From: Treponema sp.
GTDB taxonomy: Bacteria; Spirochaetota; Spirochaetia; Treponematales; Treponemataceae
Reading direction: 5' to 3'
DNA: 32,808 nucleotides
Assembly (NCBI GenBank): GCA_017617115.1
Contig: JAFZXA010000126.1
Location: 1-32,808 of the forward strand
The notes beneath the pieces were generated by a model. The model saw only the letters and a list, made by a program, of their open reading frames with translations, was not told the origin of the DNA and searched no databases. This document shows, piece by piece, positions 15,210-22,923 of this stretch; positions within the stretch are counted from its first letter, which is position 1; every line of letters begins with the position of its first letter. A program made the position numbers and the translations under genes.

Positions 15210-16289
15210 GTGTTATATAGATATGGAACGGATAACAACGGCAAGTTGATTAAGAAGGCTGTTGTTTATACTAAGTCTGAACATTTTATTTCTAACAAAA
15301 AAATTGACCCCGATGCTCTTCAGATAATAAACAGGCTGCGCGATGCTGGTTATACTGCCTACATTGTTGGCGGTGCTGTGCGCGACCTTATTGTTGGAAA
15401 CGTTCCTAAAGATTTTGATATTGTAACAGATGCAACTCCTTCCAAAATCAAACGTATTTTCAGAAACTCACGCATTATTGGCCGCCGATTCCGCCTTGTT
15501 CATGTTGTTTTTGGGCCTAAGATTTTTGAAGTCAGCACCTTCCGTTCAAACGAAGAAGGTTCTGTTGGAAACGACTTTGGTACAATTGAACAGGATGTTC
15601 TGCGCCGCGACTTTACAATGAATGCGCTTTATTATGACCCCTTGCAGGAACAGATTATTGATTATGTTGGCGGTATGCGCGACATTAAAAAACACGTTCT
15701 TAGGCCAGTCATTCCTCTTGATATTATTTTTACAGAAGATCCTGTTCGCATGCTCCGAGCAATTAAATATTCTGCAACAACAGATGCAAAAATGACCTTT
15801 AACCTGCGCCATAAAATAAAGCAGTCGGCACAGCTTTTGAGTACTGTTTCTCCTTCGCGCATTACAGAAGAACTTCTTAAAATTATAAATAATGTTCATG
15901 CTTCCGAGATTGTTGCCGAAGCAATTGAAACAGACCTTTTTATGTACCTGCAGCCACAGGTTACTGCAATGCTTTATGAACGAAAGGATATTGAAGTTAG
16001 TTTTATGGAAAACCTGCGCAAGCTTGATGAACTAAACAAAACAGACCCTCAGGCGCGGCTTGGAAAAAAGCTTTACTTTATTATTTATGATTTTGTAACA
16101 ACCCTTACAGACTGGCAGAAAGAAATAAGCGGTAAGTATTCTGTGCCGGAGCTTTATGCAAAAACCTGGACTGAATGCCGAAATTTTGTATTGCCTATGA
16201 ATCCGCAGAGAAGGGAACTTGAGTATGCTGTACGATCTGTAATGAAAAGTCTTGGGGTTGGAATTAAGGTGCATACTAAAAAGGCGTAG
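15210..16289 (+). CDS. pcnB: Poly(A) polymerase / tRNA nucleotidyltransferase family protein
   Basis: Class II nucleotidyltransferase that adds 3' adenylates to RNA. The 359-residue product has the GGAVRDLI loop, the metal-binding DFDIVTD pair, the PcnB-type block RIIGRRFRLVHVVFG, RRDFTMNALYYD and EDPVRMLRAIKYS. The RRFRLVHV block favours a poly(A) polymerase over a CCA-adding enzyme. It lacks the long basic C-terminal extension of the E. coli enzyme, as is common in spirochaetes. The start is uncertain: I use the GTG at 15210, where the conserved YGTDNNGK stretch begins directly after, and a TATTAT box ends 8 bases upstream. A TTG at 15246 is the next in-frame choice. No Shine-Dalgarno sequence. 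Confidence 0.85.
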   Translation: MLYRYGTDNNGKLIKKAVVYTKSEHFISNKKIDPDALQIINRLRDAGYTAYIVGGAVRDLIVGNVPKDFDIVTDATPSKIKRIFRNSRIIGRRFRLVHVVFGPKIFEVSTFRSNEEGSVGNDFGTIEQDVLRRDFTMNALYYDPLQEQIIDYVGGMRDIKKHVLRPVIPLDIIFTEDPVRMLRAIKYSATTDAKMTFNLRHKIKQSAQLLSTVSPSRITEELLKIINNVHASEIVAEAIETDLFMYLQPQVTAMLYERKDIEVSFMENLRKLDELNKTDPQARLGKKLYFIIYDFVTTLTDWQKEISGKYSVPELYAKTWTECRNFVLPMNPQRRELEYAVRSVMKSLGVGIKVHTKKA

Positions 16290-16310
16290 ATCCCGAAACA
16301 AGTTCGGGAT
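16290..16310. terminator. Hairpin between convergent pcnB and P-loop/Asp23 genes
   Basis: Perfect ATCCCGAA / TTCGGGAT stem (16290-16297 and 16303-16310) with an ACAAG loop, overlapping the end of pcnB and ahead of the convergent stop at 16317. It lacks a U-run and belongs to the same short palindromic repeat class as the other GGGATGAC elements; it could act as a bidirectional terminator. Confidence 0.5.
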
Positions 16311-16316
16311 GACGTG

Positions 16317-17267
16317 TTAGTCGCTTTCGTGGTTGTGTGCTAAAGACAAATGCATGAGTGGCGGGCGCTTTTTTTCTTCCTCTGAATTGTCGGCTACTGT
16401 TTCTTTTGTGATTTTATCAATAACTATGCTTACTTCTTCTATTAAAATTCCTGTGAAGGTTTCTATTTTATCAATAATATATTGCTGAAGTTTGTGGACT
16501 TTGCCGGTTAGCTGGGTTCCAAAAGGGACGTCAATTGTTACTACAAGCCTGTAGCCGTGGGAGTCTGTTTTAATCGAAATCTTTTTTACCTTTACATCAG
16601 GCGAACATTCCGAAACACAGTGCATAACCATTTGAGTTAGTGCGGCTTCTGAAATTTCAACACGTCCTTTTTTAGAAAATTCAGGCTGTACAATAGACTT
16701 TTCCAACAGCTTTCCTTTGCCCGATTTTTTCTTGAACAGCCCCTTGCTGAAAAAGTCATGCATAGAATTTGAAAATATCTGCGGATACGATTTTTTTACT
16801 TCAATAGACGGAACCGGAATTACATGTTTTCCTTCGACATGGCGCGATTTTGCTGCTTTTTCAATTTCTTCCTGGGTTGCAATATCTTCTATGTGTATGA
16901 TTTTTGAAGGTTGTGGAAGCTGCAGTCTCATGGCAATTTTCATAACCATTTTTTCTGAAGTTCCCAGAATCAGGATTTTTTTGATTTTTGATTTTTTTAA
17001 GACTTTTGCAACAGAGTCGCGGTGTTCTTTGTCATCAAAAAGGGCGGCACGAACAGCACCCATATATGTTTTTTCGCGTTTTGCAGAATGTCCGGCAATG
17101 ATTTTTTCATCCTGAATGAGTAAGCCGTCGTCAATAATTGCATTTATGTTGTATTGTTCGGCAAGCAGCTTGGACCTGAAGCTTTTACCGGTGCCACTTT
17201 CGCCAACAAGAGCATAGACTGTAGTGGGAGAGAAGGTTTGTTTTATGAGCTCAAAAGGATTCTGCAT
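16317..17267 (-). CDS. P-loop ATPase fused to an Asp23-like domain
   Basis: Unusual 316-residue fusion. The N-terminal half has a clean Walker A, GESGTGKS (residues 22-29), IIDDGLLI (about 44-51) and a hydrophobic KILILGTSE strand; it resembles small kinase-like nucleotide-binding folds. A basic linker (about 165-205) leads to a C-terminal Asp23/Gls24-like (DUF322) domain from about 203 to 290, recognised by GRVEISEAALTQMVM, YRLVVTIDVPFGTQLTG and TFTGILIEEVSIVIDKI. The tail is charged. Asp23 domains are known from envelope-stress proteins of Gram-positive bacteria. No signal peptide, so it is cytoplasmic. It starts 9 bases after the RluA-type gene but has its own TATAAT box 8 bases upstream and no Shine-Dalgarno sequence. 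Role unknown; a nucleotide-dependent regulator is inference. Confidence 0.75.
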   Translation of the reverse strand: MQNPFELIKQTFSPTTVYALVGESGTGKSFRSKLLAEQYNINAIIDDGLLIQDEKIIAGHSAKREKTYMGAVRAALFDDKEHRDSVAKVLKKSKIKKILILGTSEKMVMKIAMRLQLPQPSKIIHIEDIATQEEIEKAAKSRHVEGKHVIPVPSIEVKKSYPQIFSNSMHDFFSKGLFKKKSGKGKLLEKSIVQPEFSKKGRVEISEAALTQMVMHCVSECSPDVKVKKISIKTDSHGYRLVVTIDVPFGTQLTGKVHKLQQYIIDKIETFTGILIEEVSIVIDKITKETVADNSEEEKKRPPLMHLSLAHNHESD

Positions 17268-17275
17268 ATAATTTA

Positions 17276-17304
17276 ATTATAATGCCAAAGGTGGGATTTC
17301 ACAA
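17276..17304 (-). promoter_or_regulatory. TATAAT box just upstream of the P-loop/Asp23 gene
   Basis: On the minus strand TTGTGA (17299-17304), 17 bases, then TATAAT (17276-17281), which overlaps the stop codon of the upstream gene. Eight bases to the ATG at 17267. Confidence 0.5.
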
Positions 17305-18182
17305 GTTAGAAACTCAAGCTTACAGGCACACAAATCAAAGGGTAGTGGATCTTGCTTTGAACCATACGCGGTGTCGCCTACTAAGGGGTGGTCGTGAAAT
17401 GCAGACTGCGCCCTTATCTGGTGCTGGCGGCCGGTTTCTATCTGGAATTCGCATTTTGTATATGTGTTGCCTTTTTTTTCAAAAGTTTCCAAAGGAATAA
17501 TCGTTGTAATACATTCTTTTGCACCATCAGGAACTTCTTTTGAACTTCCATCAATTACTTTTACTGTATGAAAATCACTGCCGGATTCATCTTCCTTTAG
17601 AATATAATCTTTCCAGGTTTGCTGTTTTAAAACTGTACCTTCGACTGTTGCCCTGTAAGTTTTTTTAATTTTATGAGCTTCCATTTGTTCGCTAAACCAT
17701 TTTGCTCCCTGTAAACTCATAGAAAAACAAACAAGTCCGCTTGTCATTTTGTCTAAACGGTGCAACGGCCCCGGACGGAAAGAAACAGAAGTATTGCCGC
17801 GGGTGCGTTTATAATAGTCTTCAACTACATCGGTTAGTGAAACTTCATCTTTTTTTGCTTTGTGCACATTAATTCCTGCGGGTTTATTCAAAACAAGAAG
17901 GTTGTCATTTTCAAAAACAATCAGATTTTCAATTTTGGGCATATCGGTCAGGTCTGAGTTGGCGGCCGGCACATTTTTTAGCAAAACATCAGCAACCGAA
18001 AGCACATCACCATCTGCAATCCTGTATTCAGGCTTTGATTTTTTACCGTTTACCTTAATAAGTCCCTTTCGCATTGCCTGATATATGTTTGAAAGCGGTA
18101 AATCGGGAATAAAAATCCTTATAACCTTGTCGAGTCGTCTGCCTTCATCATCTTTACCAGTTTTAAAATCTGTAAAATCCAT
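17277..18182 (-). CDS. RluA-family pseudouridine synthase
   Basis: Converts specific uridines in RNA to pseudouridine. The 301-residue product has an N-terminal S4 RNA-binding domain (about residues 14-65: GRRLDKVIRIFIPDLPLS, then RKGLIKVNGKK), then the catalytic domain with the HRLDKMTSG motif, whose Asp144 is the catalytic aspartate, and the GRQHQIRAQ block typical of the RluA group. Length and S4 domain fit RluC/RluD-type rRNA enzymes more than the shorter RluA. The target site cannot be read from sequence. The ATG at 18182 has no Shine-Dalgarno sequence; a TATACT box ends 7 bases upstream. It is divergent from the DUF212 gene with a 65-base shared promoter region. Confidence 0.9.
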   Translation of the reverse strand: MDFTDFKTGKDDEGRRLDKVIRIFIPDLPLSNIYQAMRKGLIKVNGKKSKPEYRIADGDVLSVADVLLKNVPAANSDLTDMPKIENLIVFENDNLLVLNKPAGINVHKAKKDEVSLTDVVEDYYKRTRGNTSVSFRPGPLHRLDKMTSGLVCFSMSLQGAKWFSEQMEAHKIKKTYRATVEGTVLKQQTWKDYILKEDESGSDFHTVKVIDGSSKEVPDGAKECITTIIPLETFEKKGNTYTKCEFQIETGRQHQIRAQSAFHDHPLVGDTAYGSKQDPLPFDLCACKLEFLTCEIPPLAL

Positions 18183-18189
18183 TAAGAAA

Positions 18190-18195
18190 AGTATA
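18190..18195 (-). promoter_or_regulatory. -10 box for the pseudouridine synthase gene
   Basis: TATACT on the minus strand, 7 bases before the ATG at 18182. No convincing -35. It is another case of a -10 placed for a leaderless start. Confidence 0.4.
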
Positions 18196-18213
18196 GTAAA
18201 ATTTGCAATTTAA

Positions 18214-18222
18214 TGGTAGAAT
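18214..18222 (+). promoter_or_regulatory. Extended -10 for the DUF212/Rnf-like operon
   Basis: TGG-TAGAAT, 25 bases before the ATG at 18248, which has a GAGG Shine-Dalgarno sequence at 18237-18240. This is the only promoter candidate I see for the operon running to 24700 and perhaps to 26758. Confidence 0.45.
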
Positions 18223-18247
18223 AAAATATTGTTTTTGAGGTTTTTTT

Positions 18248-18730
18248 ATGCCAGAAAAGTATGAAAAATTTATATTGTTTTTTACAAATACAACATTCCT
18301 TGCGGGTATTTTCAGCTGGCTTGGTGCTCAATTCCTTAAAACCTTAATTCATCTTATATACGGAAGAATCAAAACATTCAAAGATTTAGTTGCAAATATG
18401 TTCTGGCGTACCGGAGGCATGCCTTCGAGCCATTCTGCGGTTGTTACAGCTGTGTGTACTTCAATTGGTATAAAAGAAGGGGTTACTTCAAGTGTATTCA
18501 TGCTTTCTCTTCTTATCACCTTTATAACAATGCGTGATGCAGTTGGAGTACGCCGTTCTAGCGGTATTCAGTCGCAAAAATTAAATGAACTTGGACGAGA
18601 ACTTGAAGAAAATAAATGTATTAAAGAATATAAATCAATTAAAGAGGTAAACGGTCATACGCCTATTCAGGTAATAATGGGAACTCTGCTGGGAGTTCTT
18701 ATAGGCTTTTCAATGAACCTGCTAAAATAA
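18248..18730 (+). CDS. DUF212-family (PAP2-related) membrane protein
   Basis: A 160-residue membrane protein with about four hydrophobic segments and the DUF212 signature GGMPSSHSAVVTA followed by a MRDAVGVRRSSG block. The family is described as related to acid phosphatase/vanadium haloperoxidase (PAP2) proteins; the PSSHS motif resembles their phosphate-binding loop. A lipid-phosphate phosphatase role is only suggested by this. It starts the plus-strand operon: the next gene begins 7 bases after its stop. Why a DUF212 protein precedes Rnf-like genes is unknown; it may have its own role and merely share a promoter. Confidence 0.85.
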   Translation: MPEKYEKFILFFTNTTFLAGIFSWLGAQFLKTLIHLIYGRIKTFKDLVANMFWRTGGMPSSHSAVVTAVCTSIGIKEGVTSSVFMLSLLITFITMRDAVGVRRSSGIQSQKLNELGRELEENKCIKEYKSIKEVNGHTPIQVIMGTLLGVLIGFSMNLLK

Positions 18731-18737
18731 ATACTAA

Positions 18738-20126
18738 ATGAATATTATAAAAAAAGTACTTCCTGTTCTGGGAATAATTATAACGGCATTGCTTACAATT
18801 ACTTTCCGCACAATTCCAAAGGGTAAAACCTGGAATAACTATAATATTCTTTATGTAAAAACTAATACTATGCCAGCTTCTTTTGAAAGCATTATGAAGC
18901 AGAACGGCATAAATGAATATGTAAGCCTTCAGAATCAACACATTCCAATTATGCTGGTGCGAAACTCTATTGAAGAAACTCTTCTTAAAATAAATATTTC
19001 TTCCGCAGAAAATAAATATCTTTATGACAGGCAAAATTATTTTTACGACAGCAAAGGAGAATATTCTCTTTTTTACATTCCCGATTTTTATGAAAAAAAA
19101 ATAGATGCAGCTGTTCAAGACCTTACAAAAGCTGGAGCACAGGCTGGCATTGACAGTACGCTTTCTTATTTATGGCTTATTCCAATTGTAGTTCTTGTTC
19201 TGACAGTTATTTTGACAATTTTTTCAAAAAATAAATTATTCTTTTTAATTACTGCAATACTTCCTTGCGTCTATACATTCTGCAATGCGTTTTATGCAAG
19301 TGCCATTTCTGTAATTATTCTACTTCTTTCGCTTTTTATACTTTCAAATATCTATAAGCGTAAAGGTGCTTTGAACAGATTTATTGCAGGAAACATTCTT
19401 GTTCTTATTGCAACCGGAATTTCAATTGTGGCTGCTTTTTCGGTTTCGCTTTTATCGGGTATTTTTTATATAATTATTATTGCAGGAACTACATGCGCAG
19501 TTCTTACTGCTTTTTCAATTGATAAAAAAGTAACTTCACGATACGAGTTTCAGCCTGTAATGATTCGTTCTGCAAAACGAGTTTCTGTTTATGGTGGAAA
19601 ATCGAATATTGTTTTACCTGTTATGCTTACTGCCGTTGTTGTAATAATTGCATATTTTGTTTTAGGTTCGTTTCATATTGCAGGCTCAAGCAACAAAGAT
19701 AATATTCTGCTTCCTGGAAAAACCGAAGTTTCAGATAAAAAACTTCCGCTTCTCGAAGATTATTACAAATGGAACTGGAATGTAAGAACTGCACCATATA
19801 AGTCCTTGAATAATAATGGTGAGTATGATGATGAACATGTTGTGTATCCGCAGTTTGTTGAAGAAGATGGAATTATAACTCAAAAAAATCTGAATATGTA
19901 TTATAACCAAAGCTTCAAAAAAGACGTTTACGACAGCATAGAAGAGCTTGATTTTTATTCAATAGAATCTGTAATAAAAGACCAGGGAAATGATTTTCTT
20001 GCCGGATATACTAAAGCCGCCTCTTATAATGTGAATATTTTTAGTATAATTATGATGATTATGTGCTTTTGTATGTTACTTTTTATTTATTTTTCGGCTA
20101 TTATAAGAAAGGGTGGTAAAAGATGA
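18738..20126 (+). CDS. Unknown multi-pass membrane protein coupled to rnfC
   Basis: I do not recognise this 462-residue protein. It begins with a hydrophobic segment (about 8-24), then an extracytoplasmic domain of about 115 residues (25-140) with conserved-looking NYNILYVKTNT and SIEETLLKINIS stretches, a block of five or six membrane segments (about 143-265), a hydrophilic loop, another segment (about 292-314), a second extracytoplasmic domain (about 315-430) rich in Asp, Asn and Tyr, and a last segment (about 434-454) before a basic end. No heme, Fe-S, flavin or nucleotide motif is visible. Its stop overlaps the rnfC start (ATGA) and a GGTGG lies before that ATG, so the two are translationally coupled. 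It is likely an accessory or structural subunit of the Rnf-like complex; this is inference from position. Confidence 0.75.
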   Translation: MNIIKKVLPVLGIIITALLTITFRTIPKGKTWNNYNILYVKTNTMPASFESIMKQNGINEYVSLQNQHIPIMLVRNSIEETLLKINISSAENKYLYDRQNYFYDSKGEYSLFYIPDFYEKKIDAAVQDLTKAGAQAGIDSTLSYLWLIPIVVLVLTVILTIFSKNKLFFLITAILPCVYTFCNAFYASAISVIILLLSLFILSNIYKRKGALNRFIAGNILVLIATGISIVAAFSVSLLSGIFYIIIIAGTTCAVLTAFSIDKKVTSRYEFQPVMIRSAKRVSVYGGKSNIVLPVMLTAVVVIIAYFVLGSFHIAGSSNKDNILLPGKTEVSDKKLPLLEDYYKWNWNVRTAPYKSLNNNGEYDDEHVVYPQFVEEDGIITQKNLNMYYNQSFKKDVYDSIEELDFYSIESVIKDQGNDFLAGYTKAASYNVNIFSIIMMIMCFCMLLFIYFSAIIRKGGKR

Positions 20127-21394
20127 TTCATAATTACAAATATACAGAAAATGCATTTTTACCAAAAACAGTAACAATTCCTCTTGTACAGGAGCGCGAT
20201 ATTTTTTGTAAGCCTGTAATTAAAATTGGCGAAGAGGTAAAAGAAGGTCAGATAATTGCTGCTTCTGATGTTTCTGTAATTCATTCTCCAATTCCTGGTA
20301 CTGTAAAAGATTTGTGTTCAATAAATTGTCCTGATGGAAAAATTGAAAAAGCACTTGTAATTAATATGCATGGAAGCTTTTCGTATCTTGGAAAAAAACA
20401 CCGCTCAGAAGAATGGAAGAGTCTTAGTCCTGCTTCAATTGAACGAAAGCTTGATGGAAAAGGAATTGTAAATATTTTTTCATGCACAAAATCAGTACCG
20501 GTTACAGAACAGATAAAAACCTTTATACGAAAAAAAAATAAAACAATTGTTGTAAGACTGTTTGACGAAGATACATTCCGCATTACAGATTCCCTGATGA
20601 CTCAGTTTTATTTTGATCAGATTGTAGAAGGTGCAAAGATTCTTGCAAAGGTAACCGAAGCAGACGGAATTCTTTTTGTAACAAGTTCCAAAGAAATAAA
20701 AGCACGCGCACTTGAAAACGATGAAAAGCAGAAAATTTATTATCTTGGGCTTGATATTAAAAAATATACAAACGGTTTTAAGCATGGAATTATAAACGCA
20801 TTCAATAAATCTATGCGTAAAACTTGTCCTCTTTCTGTTTCACGTTATGATTTTTTTGTAGACTCCTATACACTTTATGATATTTATAACGCAGTAGTTT
20901 TTGATTTACCTGTTCTTACACGCTATATACACTTTACAGGAAACTGTCTGCCGGCTTCGTGCTTTTTGAATGTTAGACTTGGTTTTACTTTGCGCGATGT
21001 TATTCAACAGTTAGGCGGCCTTACAAAAAATCTTGAAGCAGTAATTATAAATGGAAACATCTGTGGAAATTCAGTGAACTCGCTTGATATTCCAATTACA
21101 AAATATGTAAAATCTGTAGAATTTTTGTCTAAGAACTATTCAACAGACAGTCAGGTTTACTCATGCGTAAAATGCGGTGAATGCCGTTTCAAGTGTCCTG
21201 TGAATCTTGCTCCCGATATTCTTTATGAATATGCCTTGAAAAAAACTGAGCTTCCAAAAAAGTTTGTGGAAACTGCTACATTGTGTATTAACTGCGGCTT
21301 GTGTAATACAGTATGCCAGGCCAGAATACCTTTGTGTCAGGTTATTACAATGATAAAAAATAAAATGGATAGTGAAGATGAAAACGAAAACTGA
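20123..21394 (+). CDS. rnfC: RnfC-like subunit without NADH/FMN motifs
   Basis: Peripheral Rnf subunit; in known complexes RnfC binds FMN and NADH and carries two [4Fe-4S] clusters. This 423-residue product keeps the family layout: N-terminal barrel-sandwich region with IGEEVKEGQIIAA and HSPIPGTV, a middle region, a SLBB-like stretch, and two ferredoxin motifs with Cys348, 351, 354, 358 and Cys388, 391, 394, 398. The middle region is divergent: where canonical RnfC has the glycine-rich GxxGxGGAxFPTxxK loop there is GIVNIFSCTKSVP (from residue 114), and where it has NGxECEPYxTxDxRLM there is RLFDEDTFRITDSLM (145-159). So FMN and NADH binding is probably lost while Fe-S binding remains. It overlaps the upstream gene by 4 bases and rnfD by 17. 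Confidence 0.85.
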   Translation: MIHNYKYTENAFLPKTVTIPLVQERDIFCKPVIKIGEEVKEGQIIAASDVSVIHSPIPGTVKDLCSINCPDGKIEKALVINMHGSFSYLGKKHRSEEWKSLSPASIERKLDGKGIVNIFSCTKSVPVTEQIKTFIRKKNKTIVVRLFDEDTFRITDSLMTQFYFDQIVEGAKILAKVTEADGILFVTSSKEIKARALENDEKQKIYYLGLDIKKYTNGFKHGIINAFNKSMRKTCPLSVSRYDFFVDSYTLYDIYNAVVFDLPVLTRYIHFTGNCLPASCFLNVRLGFTLRDVIQQLGGLTKNLEAVIINGNICGNSVNSLDIPITKYVKSVEFLSKNYSTDSQVYSCVKCGECRFKCPVNLAPDILYEYALKKTELPKKFVETATLCINCGLCNTVCQARIPLCQVITMIKNKMDSEDENEN

Positions 21395-22472
21395 TTTTTT
21401 ACAGAATAAGCGCGTTTCTTTAAAGCCTTATGTATATGAAAAGCCTTCAATTTCCGCAGTTTCAATAAGAATCCTCATTCTTCTTTTACTGCAGATTGCT
21501 CTTTTGTTTTTATCAAAAAGCTTTAGCGCCATAATTGTAATATGCTGTACTGCAACAGGTGCAATGCTCGCAAGTGTAATTCATTATCTGCTTATAAGAA
21601 AATATAAATTTCTTTCTTTAACAAATCTTATTCATGGAATTATTATTGGAATGCTGCTGCCACAGAATTATCCGCCTGTTACAGCACTTATGGTTTCTTT
21701 TGCAACACTCCTTATTTTTAAATACATTTTTGAAACTTCAGAAAACTTCTGGATTAATGTAACAGGTGTTTCTGTATTAATTGCATACTTTATTGGAAAA
21801 TCATATTTTCCTTCATTTATATTAACACCAGAAATGTTTACATTAAAAAATCCTAGTACGCAGCTTATTAACAATGGTGTTTTTCCAATTTATGATTTTG
21901 ACGTAACTCTTACAGGATATTTTAATTCAAATCTGTTCAGCTATTTTAAGGTAACAATTCCACAGGGTTTAATTTCTATGCTCTGGGATACAGGTTCAAT
22001 TATTCCGGCTTTTAGATTTAATCTGCTCACAATCATTGCATCAATAGTTCTTTTTTCCGATAATTCATTTTCGGTTTTAATACCTGCCGTATTCCTTTTT
22101 GTATATGCGCTGCTTGTAAGGTTATTCTTTCCGTATGTTTCCGGAGGAGAGTTTAATCAGGGAGACGTTCTTCTTGCAATCTTAACAAGCGGAACTTTAT
22201 TTGTATCGGTATTTATGATTCAGTGGTTTGGAACGCATCCAATGACTATAGTGGGCAAGGTTTTCTATGCTGCTATTGCAGGTTTGTATGCATTTATGAT
22301 TGTTGGTGGTGGAACTTCTCCTATAGGAATGATTTATGTTATTATCGTTTGCAATATCATAAACCTGCTCATAAGACTCATAGAAGAAAAACGAATGGAT
22401 ATGATTATGAATAAAATGACTTATATAAGTCCAATTGACAAGGAGCTTTTAAATGCAGGAAATCAGCAATAA
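21378..22472 (+). CDS. rnfD: RnfD-like membrane subunit without flavinylation motif
   Basis: RnfD/NqrB family multi-pass membrane protein that normally carries covalent FMN on a Thr in an S/T-G-A-T motif. The 364-residue product has the family's membrane layout and the segment IIIGMLLPQNYPP, matching the GLLLGLLLPP region, and a C-terminal GTHPMT...GGGTSPIG region in place of the usual TDPVTSP. No S/T-G-A-T occurs; the corresponding stretch reads FDVTLTGYFNSNLF. Covalent flavin attachment is therefore not expected. The frame is open to a GTG at 21372, but the ATG at 21378 is the more likely start. It overlaps rnfC by 17 bases and rnfG by 20, so it is tightly coupled. Confidence 0.85.
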   Translation: MKTKTDFLQNKRVSLKPYVYEKPSISAVSIRILILLLLQIALLFLSKSFSAIIVICCTATGAMLASVIHYLLIRKYKFLSLTNLIHGIIIGMLLPQNYPPVTALMVSFATLLIFKYIFETSENFWINVTGVSVLIAYFIGKSYFPSFILTPEMFTLKNPSTQLINNGVFPIYDFDVTLTGYFNSNLFSYFKVTIPQGLISMLWDTGSIIPAFRFNLLTIIASIVLFSDNSFSVLIPAVFLFVYALLVRLFFPYVSGGEFNQGDVLLAILTSGTLFVSVFMIQWFGTHPMTIVGKVFYAAIAGLYAFMIVGGGTSPIGMIYVIIVCNIINLLIRLIEEKRMDMIMNKMTYISPIDKELLNAGNQQ

Positions 22473-22923
22473 AAAATTCTTTAAGAATTATGCTATTTTT
22501 ATACTAATTCTCCTTGTTATTTTTTCTGTGCTTTCATATAGCGTTATAGCCGCAAAAAAATCATGGGTAAAAAATCTTTCTATAACTGTTCAAAATACTT
22601 TGAATGAAAAAGAAGCAGGAAGATGGAAGCTTGGAAACAATATTACAATAAACAAGCCTTTAACTGTAAACTGTGCTGCTTACGAAGTTTTAGATACAAT
22701 AGACAATCAGATTAAAAATGCTGTTATATTAAGAATGGTAACAATTTACGGTCCTGTTTCCTGTGTTTTTGTATATGATGAACAGAAAGGAACTGTAGAA
22801 GTTATTGGTTACTCTTCGCTGCATGGTAGAATCAGAACTCAGCTTATGAATAATAAATCAGACAAAAAACAGGAATACTGGAAAGAAAAAATTCCGGAAA
22901 TTCTAGACAAACAGGGTAAGTAA
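22453..22923 (+). CDS. rnfG: RnfG-like subunit lacking the flavin attachment motif
   Basis: Canonical RnfG is a membrane-anchored extracytoplasmic protein of about 200 residues with FMN covalently bound to Thr in S-G-A-T-x-T/S. This product is short, 156 residues: one membrane anchor (about 12-33), then about 120 residues whose VTIYGPVSCVFVYDEQKGTVEVIGYSS stretch fits the FMN-binding-domain strands. It ends at KIPEILDKQGK with no S-G-A-T motif, so the part that carries the flavin is missing or rewritten. Identity as RnfG rests mainly on position, anchor and this weak domain match. AGGAG precedes its ATG; its stop is directly followed by the rnfE ATG. Confidence 0.7.
   Translation: MQEISNKKFFKNYAIFILILLVIFSVLSYSVIAAKKSWVKNLSITVQNTLNEKEAGRWKLGNNITINKPLTVNCAAYEVLDTIDNQIKNAVILRMVTIYGPVSCVFVYDEQKGTVEVIGYSSLHGRIRTQLMNNKSDKKQEYWKEKIPEILDKQGK

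Noticed and set aside
18699-19118. 139-residue minus-strand open frame
   Set aside because: It is antisense to the DUF212 end and the unknown membrane protein; it has no start signals and shows no family resemblance.
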